The notes under the pieces: generated by a model
Seen by the model: only the letters and a program-made list of their open reading frames with translations
The model's database searches: none
What the model was told of the DNA's origin: nothing
Position numbers and translations under genes: made by a program
Shown: positions 22,143-32,865 of the stretch, piece by piece
Layout: every line of letters begins with the position of its first letter
How positions within the stretch are numbered: position 1 is the first letter of the stretch
Assembly: GCA_026873275.1 (NCBI GenBank)
Contig: JANTUC010000008.1
Location: 124,001-188,000 of the forward strand
Direction: 5' to 3'
Length of the DNA: 64,000 bases
DNA from: Pseudopithomyces maydicus
Lineage: Eukaryota > Ascomycota > Dothideomycetes > Pleosporales > Didymosphaeriaceae

Positions 22143-24977
22143 TCAATCATCAAAGGAAGGGCGCAAGGGGCGAACGGGACAGCCAAGCTCTTTAGTTCCC
22201 TTTTCGGGATAGCAATGACCCCGGGGCATTGGTGTTGTCAGAGATCCTTTAGCTTTGTTTTTAGATCTTTTTTTGGGAACACCCTGTTCACCTGACCATG
22301 ACTGCCCATCCAGCCTGCATTTAGAGGCCACTTTCCCTTTACTTTTACAGGGGATCACGCCTGGTTCGCACCGTGGAGCGCAAATCTCGAGGTCGTAGAA
22401 TTCTCCATCCCTACATTCAACATAGGCAGTGATGCACCCCGATTGACAGTTGCCGTCGCACTTTCTCAACTCCCCATGACTTCTTGGTTTATTAGTTCCA
22501 GGGTCTAGTATGACATTGGTGAAATTTGTTGTGGTGTCGAGATTGTGAAGAGACGGTTCTAAAAGGGGGCCTTGGCAGTCACTCGTGGAGGCTCTATATC
22601 AAAGGTTGAATTCCTTCCTGTAGAGAAACCGGTCGAGTTAGTGACGCACATGTTAGGGTCAACCCACGCAGCGTACGCTACGTCCCTCCACAACCTACTC
22701 GTATTGTACACATTCTGGAGAGTGTAGAATAACCGGCAGTCGGCGGACTCATACTTGAATTGTTGGGGGATTGAGATGTCATCTCGGATTTGGTCGCGAA
22801 GGTTGATACCAATGTAGTCGAACCAGAAATTCGAGGTTCGTGGTGGCAGACGCGAAGCCGCTTCGTAATCTCTTATTGTGTTGTTCACGAAGTCAATGTC
22901 CAGATCCAGAGAGTCAGCATCGTACGGGCGTGCCCCGCGAGTCCCCCCAACAGCTTGCATGGGCCCGGTGATGGGTTGCCCACCAAGTGTGATAGTACGA
23001 ACACCGGCTTGATGAGTCATAAGCTCTACGAACAGAGCACAAGCCGAAGAACAAAGGCCATCGGTGAGCTAACAGTCCGTTAGACAAATTCTATATGATT
23101 CAACATGAGGACTTACAATGACTATGTCTTTGGGCATCCATCGTAAGGCGCTCGCGTCTGCTTGCGATTGCGAAGTGTACCCTGTAGGAACCCATCCGTC
23201 GAAGGCAGCTTCATCGAACACCCGGGAAGAAAGATTGTACCGTTGCTGAGAAGAGTTAGTATATGCTATCTGAGCAATTTATATCAACATACAATCAATG
23301 AGTGTGCATCTCCATGCACCGTTACCGGACCGTAATGTTCTTGCCACGATGTAAAGTTTTGTCCAGTAGCAGCATTGATACGATCCGTAACGACCCACTC
23401 GTCAGCAGCATGAGTTTCATAGTCCACTCCGTTGATTTCTAGAGAGTTCCACCAATTGGTGTATGCAGATCCTAGAATATTAGCAAGCTCGTGGCTGCGC
23501 ATGCGACTTCCGGCGTATGGTTCGATAGAGGAAAAGATTCGCCTGAAAACATCGAATGCAAGAATAACACTACCTCCTGAGTTCTGCTGTAGATCGATAA
23601 TGATATGAGAGGTGTTGTGCAATGTAGCGTTCCCGAAAAATGCCGATACTGCGTCGGAAAAGGTGCCAACGTCTGCGTCGGATTGAAAGAAGGAAGGAAT
23701 ACTAAGCACTCCGGTTGACAAGTCATGGAGAATATATCCAGAGACAATACCGGCTCCGGTAACAGACATATCAGCCTGCGTTGTCACTGGGTCATTAGGG
23801 TATGCACCAAAAGAAGCGTTGCACCAATTTGGGCCATCAGTCCGGCAACCGTAATCCGGTAATGGGATTGGTGCACTGCTGTTGGTCGTATTATCAGAGA
23901 GTGCTGGCCACCATTCAGCACCGGGCTCGTAGCTTTCTGGTAGCAGACCCAGCACGAAATAGTTGTAGAAATCCCCAGGTGTTGTAAGAGGACCCGTGTC
24001 ACTTCCTCCACGATAGATACCAAGCCAGTACGTCTCATATAGAGACCCGTTCTGATACATGAAATTGAGGGCATCTCCTGGATAAAAGGTTAAGCTCTGA
24101 AGAGTGCTTACGCCACCTTGTATATCCCTCGCTGGGCTATCCATAAGTGAGTTAAAGTCCGCGTGCGGCTCTAGGTATCCGAACGCGTTGAGCTCTGCGA
24201 AGTCCGTTAGGAACTCTATGGCATCTACTCCATTGATTTGCATAACAGGCTCGGGTATACATCTTCCATGATCGACCTCGTTTTGACAAGCTATTACATC
24301 ATCTAGATGTCATCAGTGGGCTATGCGCATGCGAGATACATCTTTTACATACCAACAAGATAGATCTGAGGAGGCTGCTTCCCGTCCACTGATGCTGACA
24401 CCAAGCCCCGAGGACTGGTGAATGAAAAGGCCGACAAAGCGCCAGCATAAAGTTGTACGTGCGAGTCGTGAATCTGTTGAAAGAGGAGCTGCAAATCGGC
24501 TTCAAAGGCGTACTGGTTCTTATAAATGTCTGAGGTAGCGTTGAGTTTTATTCGACCCAAAGTCTGGACAACGTCAACTGGAGGTTGCTGATACCCCTGT
24601 GGCGGATCTCGAAGGTATGCTAAGGTGCTTTGAAATTGAATTGTGGTGTTGAGATAGTCGATAAATTGCGTTGCGACTGCAGAGTCAAAAGGAAGGCTAC
24701 TGAGACAGCTCATGATATCACTGGCGTAGGATAAGGTATACCCTGTTAACCAGTTAACATCGAACTACCTTTCCCAGGCTTGCATTAATCTAAAGGGCGT
24801 ACCTTGGTTTGCAGCAATAATGATATCCCCGCATGAGGTGGAGAGGGCGTCCGCTGGGTTATCGGACTCTGCATCCTGCCGTGCAACCACACCCTTGTGC
24901 GCAGCCTTGTTGCCGATTCGGCCACACAACCCGACAGGAAGCGAAAGCGAAATTAAAAATACTATTGGAATCCGCAT
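22143..24977 (-). CDS. Secreted S41-family peptidase with cysteine-rich tail
   Basis: This is a serine peptidase of family S41, related to the group that includes UstP of Aspergillus. Five exons (24803-24977, 24353-24742, 23293-24302, 23117-23245, then 23068 downward) join in phase. A signal peptide (MRIPIVFLISLSLPVGLCG) starts at the ATG at 24977. The active-site region LTDGLCSSACALFVEL lies near residues 569-584 and holds the expected nucleophilic serine. Many N-glycosylation motifs fit secretion. As written, the frame stops at 22559 (737 residues). One extra base in the G5 run at 22565-22569 would extend it in the same frame by about 140 residues, through a cysteine-rich segment ending at 22143 (876 residues in total). 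I favour the long form, but the short stop could be real. The gene diverges from the NACHT-HET gene with only 307 bp between their starts. Confidence 0.8.
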
Positions 24978-25284
24978 TTCCAGGTCAACACTGCAGTAAA
25001 GACTGTGTATGAATACAATATTGCCGGACACAAGGTAATGCATGCGGTCCAAGTTTATAAAGCTCTTCGGCCCTGTTGCTGCCATAATTCTGACACACAA
25101 GAATAGAAGCAGAAGGCAAACGAGTAGCACAAGGCTTACCTGTAATCTCCGCGAGCTTTCATAGGTGAGCAGAGCTGAGAATACCGGTGAACAATAGTTC
25201 AAATAAATAGCGACTGTTTTGGGGGTTTAAACCCTCACTTTCATCTCCATGAGCCGCAAGATTGGTCTCCTCTGAATACCAACC
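24978..25284. promoter_or_regulatory. Divergent promoter, S41 peptidase and NACHT-HET gene
   Basis: This 307-bp interval separates the two start codons. A TATA-like TTTATAAAG lies at about 25053-25061 on the plus strand, some 225 bp before the NACHT-HET start. Shared regulation is possible but not shown. Confidence 0.45.
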
Positions 25285-28200
25285 ATGTCCGTCTTACAAC
25301 GAAGGATTGTACAGTCGCATCGCCCTGTATTTGATGACCGATGGGACCTACCGAATGATATTCACACTTCCCTTTTTGAGAAATGCTTCAGTAGTGAGAT
25401 TTTCATGCGGTGGTCTAGCGTAATAACAAGCTGGCAATTGTATTGTTCTGGTGCGCCGGGAAGTGGGAAGGTGAGAAGCCCCTGTATATTCAATATATGT
25501 GCCCCAGGGGCCGGAAGTCATGCGGCGCATCAGACTCCAGCCTTGCTGACACAGTCACCAGACAAGCCTTGCCAAAGCTGCTGTACGGGTTTTAAAAAAC
25601 AGAGAGGATGTCAGAGACAAAAGAATACCAGTCGCCTTTATCAGTATCTCCAGGAGTATAAGTCTTTGCGACGATCCTGTCATAGGAGAGCTACGAAATG
25701 CGATGGATAGTCAGCTGAAGGGTCGCCCTTCCTCGCCCGTTGCCTACCCGTGCGGATACCTCATCCTGGACGGTTATGATAAATTCGACAGCGATGCGCA
25801 AATAATAATCGATCATGAGTTATCACTTTTGCAGGCCGGTGGAATCAATATCATGACTACAGGAAGATCACCCAAATCATTTGAAGCTGTTGACGAGATT
25901 ATGGAGTGTGACAACTGTGAAAGATACGATCTTGAATTGTATTGGATCTGTCGCCAGTGCTGGAAAGGCGACATCGAAACTTGTTACTGTCTTTGCAATA
26001 GCTGTAAAATGAATGGTGCGATATGCGAGGTCGATGGGCATGCTCTTGCTTTCGTGGAAATGTATGATCATCGCGGGTTCCACATGAACTTGCTCACCAA
26101 AAAGTCTTTTCGGGGATATATCAGGGAAGAGATGGTAAAGGAGTATGATCTAGTGAATGATAGATCATCCTCTCGTTTCGACACCACTCGATCGAGCGCA
26201 ATATCTGAGCATCTCATGACCTTGATGCTCCCGGAGTTCAATATCGCTTTGGTAAAAGCGCACATGGAAGAGGTACATCAAATGCAGTCATGGGATAAGA
26301 CCACACGGTCGTATGACAGACTCTTCCCGAGCGTTATCGATATATTTGATAACATAATCAAACACATTGTGCAACAGATCCCCCAACAACAGATCTTAGC
26401 ACTACTCTGTATTGCAGCCGCCGCAGTCCGCAATGATGGCGTTTCATTTTCCGAATTGGAATCACAACTGCAAAGATTGGTCGAAGATATTCCCCAAATT
26501 GCTCTCCATATACCTTTGGACCCGCGGAATGTCTTCAACTCGACAAAGGGATTTTTGATAGTAGATACCTCAAGAGTATCATGCTACCTTCCTTTATTTG
26601 CGTGCTACGTCCGAGAACCTTACAACGAGAGGTTGAATTGGGCAAAAGCCAAACTCGAGTCTCAAGGCAAAATACGGTCGCAAGAGCTCCCAGTGCGAAT
26701 ACTGGATGAAGCACACCAAGCCTCGTCACCGCCGTCGATGTCGCCACCATTAGCAACGGAATATGCGAAAAATGACTCTAGCATTGACAGTGGCTACTTT
26801 TCGAGCTTCTCGAGTGTGGTGGGCATGGAGGACAGCGGCAACCGCTTAGACCACAAGGCGGCATATCATTCTGAAGAACTGCTATCAGCGACCAAGCAGA
26901 TGTGCACAATCTGTGAGAACATGATTAAAGGTAAAGAGTCAGAAAGGACTCTTACTACTACACTTGAGAGTTTTAAACTGTCTGTAGTGGAAAGATGTAT
27001 TCTGTGCGCGTCAGTGTGGGAAGATGTACGGCATTGGTCAACAGATGGCCAGCAGCGACATTGCAAGTGGACCGTTCGAAGAAAACCTTGTTTACGCGAA
27101 ACCGAAGAGTCTTTGGTTATCACATACAGACTCACATCAGAAGGCAACGGTGCACAAAATCCTCCCAGGCAGAAGGTTTTCCATATGCTCCCTGCGATCG
27201 GCGAGAGACAGATGATGACTATTCCGATAACTGAAACCACATGTCCAGGTGAGAACCTTACTTCGCAAATCCGAAATTGGCTTCAGGTTTGCCAAGAACA
27301 TCACACGGCATGCAGAGTCCCATATACTGCTACGTGGGTTCCGACTAGACTAATAGATCTGGAAACGGGCGATCCTGATAGAGTTCGCGTGGTATATACC
27401 AAGGATGAAAATATATGCACGCCTTACGTAACCCTGAGCCATTGTTGGGGTAATTTCAAGGAGATTCCATTCTTGACTCTCACCCTCTCAAATAAGAGCA
27501 AACTCATGGGTGAAGGTATAATGCTGCGAGATCTACCACGGAACTTTGTGGATGCTGTGGTCGTTGCGCGCCACATTGGAGTCAGATATGTCTGGATAGA
27601 TTCTCTATGCATTATACAGGACAACGGTGAATTCGCCAGAAGCGAGGGTCAACTCATGCACAAAGTCTATCGACATTCATATTGTAACATCTCTGCAGCA
27701 GACTCACTCGACAGCCGCGGTGGTCTCTTTCGACGTCGCGACCCAGAGACAATCAGACACGCAGTTTATGAAGAAGATGGTAGCTCTAATCTGCTGAGTA
27801 AAGGCCTCTGGATTGTACTGAATAATGATCTATGGCAAACTCAAGTCCTAAACATGAACATATACACCAGGGGCTGGGTGTATCAGGGTTTGTGGACACC
27901 GAATCCGTTGGTTTGTCCCAGTTGAATAGCTAACATGAAGTAACACAGAACGCATGCTTTCACCGCGAATACTTCATTTCACGAAAAGTCAGATATTCTG
28001 GGACTGTTGCACTCTCAGTGCATCTGAATCACTACCTTTCGGTATCCCTTTCGCCATCGATACAACTTCGCGTACCGAAAGACACTGGCGCGCCAGACTC
28101 CAGGCAATTCAGATTGGAAGTGCTCTTTCTGGCCCTGCAAATCTTTCATTAGAAAGGTTCTGGGAGGAGGCAGTATTAAATTATACGTCGTGTAAGTTAA

Positions 28201-28991
28201 CGGATCAAGGAGATAAGACCATGGCTATATGGAGTATTGCAAAGCTAGTGCGCGACGCACTGCAGGAAGAATATGCAGCGGGGCTATGGGAAATTCGGTT
28301 AGAGGAGCAATTAGCATGGAGCGTGATAGACCCGAGACCGATGAATGGAGATCGAGAGCTTCAATCGTGCTTCCCTCGTTGGTCATGGGCGTCGGTCAAC
28401 AGAGCTGTCAAAATATCTAATCGGATAGTTCCACCACGGTTATATACTGCGAAGAGTCATAATGGAGACGCCCTGTGCTTCAAGGTTAAGAAACCCAACT
28501 TGAGCTTCAAGCCGGAGGATGCCGATGCCAGAGACATGGAGCCAGAGCTTGAGGCAACTTCTCTCGACATCTGTGGATACATAGCGCAGGTCACATGGAC
28601 CATGACTGATGATCAACAAACCCACCTGTTGGGTCCAGCAAGGTCATCTGATCAACCTAACTTAACATGGCCTCTTCTAGACGGATTTGAGGTATTTCTT
28701 GATGACGTTAACCCTAAGAACTTCAATCCGGATGAAAGCGTCTATCTATTTATTCTAGCGATCGGCGACACTTCTCGATTCACGACATCCATCACCTCTG
28801 CTTTCGATCAGCCGACGCCAAAGTATTCAGGAGTTGGACTTCTTCTTGCACCATCTGATGGGATTGCATTGGACTCAGACATATCAGAGGATCATTATTA
28901 CAGGAAAGGCTCGGTACAAATCCACAACGTGGAGGCGGAAACATGGGAGTGGATGCAAGAGTGGCCCGAAAAGAAGATTTGGCTCGACTGA
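25285..28991 (+). CDS. NACHT-type NTPase with C-terminal HET domain
   Basis: Three exons (25285-25470, 25562-27887, 27949-28991) join in phase to 1184 residues. Residues 56-63 read GAPGSGKT, a perfect Walker A split by intron 1; ILDGYDKF near 130-137 is the Walker B and IMTTGRS the sensor, so this is a STAND/NACHT-like NTPase. A cysteine-rich ZZ-like zinc finger (CDNC..CRQC..C..C, about residues 178-222) is inserted after it, followed by a helical region. A CTIC/CILC cluster near 509-535 leads into the HET domain, which starts at YVTLSHCWG (about 684) and includes WIDSLCIIQD and RGWVYQERMLSPR. HET domains trigger cell death in vegetative incompatibility, and NACHT proteins act as intracellular immune-like receptors in fungi. 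Usually HET is N-terminal and repeats are C-terminal; here the order is reversed and no repeats are seen. The frame is intact. Confidence 0.85.
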
Positions 28992-29233
28992 GATTCCAAT
29001 ATAGTAGAAATAATCAAGATTCCAAATTAGATTAGGTTTAAATAGTAAGAAAGGAAAAACATCCAGAAAGAGTCCGCTGCCCAATAAATAACCCCGTCTA
29101 TATCACCAGTTCCCACAATGCGTAACCCACCATCTGCCTTTAGTCTCCGAACCCCATCTAAGCATTCTGTAAAGCACGTACACAAGCACAGTTTGAACCC
29201 CAAAACATTTACTCAGATCCGTATCCTCAGTCT

Positions 29234-31425
29234 CTATGCCTTCGACTCGTTGTCCTCCAAGATTGTCTCAAAAGCCTTCCGAGAGATGGTGAACGTTGGC
29301 CCGTTCGGCATCGCACCCGGAATGCGCGGGAACACCGAAGCATCCACGACACGAAGATTCTGCACACCATTGACACGAAACCTCGAGTCAACACAGTAGT
29401 CTTTATCCCCGGCAGGTCCCATACGACAAGAAGATGCTGCGTGGTGGCTGAAGGTTTCGTCCTTGATCGCCTGCTTCAAGTCCACATCAGGATTGGGCGA
29501 CACAACGGTGTACGGCATGCCCGTCTCATTGTGCGCACGCAGAAGGAACTCCACGCCCTCCGCCAACGCTTGCAAATCCTCCTCGGCGCGTTGCTCGTAG
29601 AAGTTGAAGTTGATCTTGGGGGCCTCGCGTGGGTCGCGGGAACGCAGGGTTACGGTGCCGGAAGGGTTGCCTGTTTGCATCTTGACGAGAGAGGTTCCCC
29701 ACATGTAGGGCTCCAGGGTGCGGTTGGAGAAGCCCGGGTAGAAGCCAGAGCTACCCCAGCCGGCGGCGCTCAGGAAGAACAGGTCGGCGTCGTTGTCCCA
29801 GCTGACGCTGCTGCGGCTTGTCAACATGAATGTGCCGCTTGACGTGGAGTATTGACCGGTTCCGTTTGCTTGCCATTGTGCGAAGCAAGGATCATTCTCG
29901 TCGAAAGTCCTTGGGCATGTGGAGTTTGTCGGTTCAAACCATGGCTGATCGTTACGAATGTGGACGGGGGCCTCGTAATTGTCTTGCATGAAGTTTCCCT
30001 TTGGATGAGTTAGCTTGCGAACGTGTAGTTTGAGTTGTTTCAGTTTGCTTACAACTGCCGGCAAGTCAGCGACCACTGGTATGCCGAGCTGTTCCAGTTC
30101 GTCGCGCGGACCCACTCCACTCAGCTTGAGTATCTGAGGGGTGTTGAAAGTGCCGCCCGATATAATGACTTCCTTCTTGGCTTTGACCACTCGCGTCTTT
30201 CCTTCCTGGGATGCATCGTATCGCCCATCAGCTGAGTACAGGCCCTCGCCGACCAAGTATTCCACGCCAATAGCCTTGGGTTTTCCATCGCATTCCTCGA
30301 ATAAGATCTTGGAAGCGAGTGAATGCAGACTGACAGTCAATGGGTAGCCACTTCTGACGACACTGTTAATGTAGGTGGCGATACTGCTCCTGCTACCAGT
30401 AGTCGGCGAGATTGCCAAGGGCAGCGAGAAAGTTAGGGGGTTTCGTAACGTTCGTGGTTTGCATTGTTGATATCGCGGCTGAGTAGTCCGGAGAGGTGTT
30501 GGAGGTTCTCCGTCTCAACACCTTCAGCATGTCGGATGACCGTCGAAACAAAGCTTGCGATATTCTCGGAAGCGATTCCCGATGTTAACAGTGGATCCAT
30601 CATGCTCGACTGCGCAAAGTCAGATATCCGGAATTACTACAATGTGTGAGTGGCTGAACGGGGACTCACCGTGATGTAGCCGTCGAAACCGTGGCCTGGT
30701 GTCCCTTGGGGAACGTAGGTGCAGTTTTCGAGTTCCATCAAGTGCCGACGCATGTGTTCGTGGCCCCATGATGCATCTCCAGTCAGATTAGCGATATAGT
30801 CCCACTCATTGTCCGGGGCCCAAGCGAAGTTCATGGCATTGACCTGGGAGCTACCACCAAGAGTCGCACCTCGAGGGTACAGAACACCCTTTCTATAGTT
30901 GGGTAACTTGTTAGTAATGTAGCGACTTGCGCAAGAGACAGTTGTATTGTAGCACATACGGTTCAGCACCTTCAGGAGGGTCAAGTCCCACGTAGTATGA
31001 TCCATTGCTATGCACATATGCATATTTTGGATCACGTCGAGCCTGGGTCTCGTTCTGGAAGTGCTCGACAAAGAATTGCCAGGAGTGAGGAGCATTTTCG
31101 GCACCGAAACCGTTGCTAGGGCTGGTCAGTATGAAACACCACCATCAATTGACGTGGAACTTACAGAGATGGAATACGCTGAGCGATATCGTGAGATCCA
31201 TCCCCACCGGCTTCAATCAAGAAGACCGAGTATCCTTTGGTTGCGAGATTGGCACTGTGATAAGACTTAGTTATTGAAAAGGTAGGATAGCCAATGATTT
31301 GGTGGCACATACGCGAGGGAACCACCTCCAGGACCCGAGCCTACGATCACATAGTCGTACTCGGTGCGTGATCTTTTTGCTACTGACGTGCCCGCTCCTA
31401 TGAGAGCAAGTAGAAGTAGTTTCAT
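29234..31425 (-). CDS. Secreted GMC-family oxidoreductase (first)
   Basis: This FAD enzyme of the glucose-methanol-choline family oxidises alcohol-type substrates. Six exons are read: 31313-31425, 31165-31254, 30960-31115, 30670-30892, 30053-30609 and 29234-29998. The ATG at 31425 opens a signal peptide (MKLLLLALIGAGTSVA), so the enzyme is probably secreted or vacuolar. The FAD-binding GSGPGGGSLA is near residue 29, the GMC signature GATLGGSSQVNAMNF is in exon 4, and the catalytic His region SHHAASSCRMG plus an Asn (MPNGPTF) lie near the end. Exon 5 is one base short in a G5 run (30436-30440); adding one base makes all phases close and gives 634 residues. The last intron (54 bp) has no in-frame stop. 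The substrate is unknown. The gene converges on the NACHT-HET gene with 242 bp between stops. Confidence 0.85.
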
Positions 31426-32865
31426 ATTTGCAAGGCTAACTCCTAGTGATTGATGTGTGATGAATATGTCTCCAAGGAAATAAAAGAAATTTAAACGATT
31501 TTACAATTAAAGGAAATGGCAGTGCTGTAAATCCTGCTTTTTGCGATGTGATCTCAGTGTTGGGGACGAAGGTATTCTTATAGCAACAAAAAATGTGCAC
31601 CAGCCGTGATCTTCGGGCAATTTCATCACAACTCTTCCAATCAACCAAATGCTTTTCATCAAGACTTCAGCCCTCCAGTAGCAGCCATCTCAATCCAGAC
31701 TGCAGTATGGCCCCAAGCATTAGAACTGGCTCCAAGCCACACATCATTCCGCTTCAATGCCATCTAATTTCGCCCCCATTGCTTCGCCACGGAAATGAGT
31801 CTTGGGGTCAAAAAAGCAACAGCTGCAATTATTTACAAACGAAGATGCACTCATCGAAAAAAGGTTGGTGCTTGCCTAAAGGGGCCAGCGTTATGGTATA
31901 TCTTGGCAGGGCTGCTCACGCCAATGCTGAGGCTCAGCTGGTGCCAAGAGGCACGGCCGCCAAGATTCCTATGACCGCACGTAAGCTTGAGCGATGCGAT
32001 CTACCTGGCTGAGGTATTCGCAACTGTTACCGAGACTGTTAGTATGTTAAAATAGGGTGAATCGTGAATGATGCATAGGTATCATATGTATCTCCGGAAG
32101 ATACAGTCGCCGAAGCACGGCTCGCTCTGTCAATATTGCTCAGGATCATGCACCCGTTTACATCAAATAGGTTCGGCTCAGTAGTCAGCTCGTCTCCTGC
32201 CTAGAACACAGATGCAATCCCAATCATGCTATCAATAGAAAGCGACATAACTCAAATAAACACGGAACACAATAGTACCTCGTCACTTCCCTTGAGTCGG
32301 CACGGATGATCTTTTAGGTTGATTGGCGCCCTAGGCGGCTCGCTTAACTAGCGGCGTATGCAGTGTAACTCGAGCCTATACACAATACTTTCCTAAATAG
32401 GTAATTCGTAAAGCGAAGCATAAATTCAACAACAACATGTTTCACGAAGAATATCGCTGAATAGTAGTTATATGTGTGTTTTCCATTATATAAGCCCGTT
32501 TTCAATTGTCACAAGAGGGGTTGACAGCTTTTTATCCATTATGTATTTTCATCCAGTCAGCTATTCCTGCTGCCGCTTTCTCTAAACACAAAACATCTGT
32601 GTGTTTTTTTTCTATTCTGCAAAATCGTAATTGAGTGTCTGCATCGAAGCCATTTCATCAATGCGTATCGGCATTGTACCGTACCTGTTGACCATGCGTT
32701 ACATTCTCCAGCGCGCAACGCGAAATTGGAAAACCATTGCGTGGACCTGGCGGTACACAAACACTTCAAGTCCCCGCGGCCACCGCGAGACCATGCCTTC
32801 TTGCCCAACGCGTCGATGAACACTCATGTACATATCGCGACCCCAACACACCACGCCCTCTCAAC
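31426..32865. other. Spacer between the two GMC genes
   Basis: This holds the promoter of the first GMC gene and the 3' region of the second. The R1 copy at 32473-32607 lies within it. Otherwise only short frames of no support are open. Confidence 0.45.
32473..32607 (+). mobile_element. Dispersed element R1, copy B, with 10-bp direct repeats
   Basis: The R1 sequence runs from CGTTTTCAATTG at 32497 to the A-rich AAACACAAAAC at about 32594. It shares with copy A the blocks GGTTGACAGCTTTTT, TTTTCATCCAGTCAGCTA and TGCTGCCGCTTTC. Perfect 10-bp direct repeats TGTGTGTTTT lie at 32473-32482 and 32598-32607, although this motif is of low complexity. The 14 bp between the left repeat and the start of homology may be extra element sequence. 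Confidence 0.65.
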
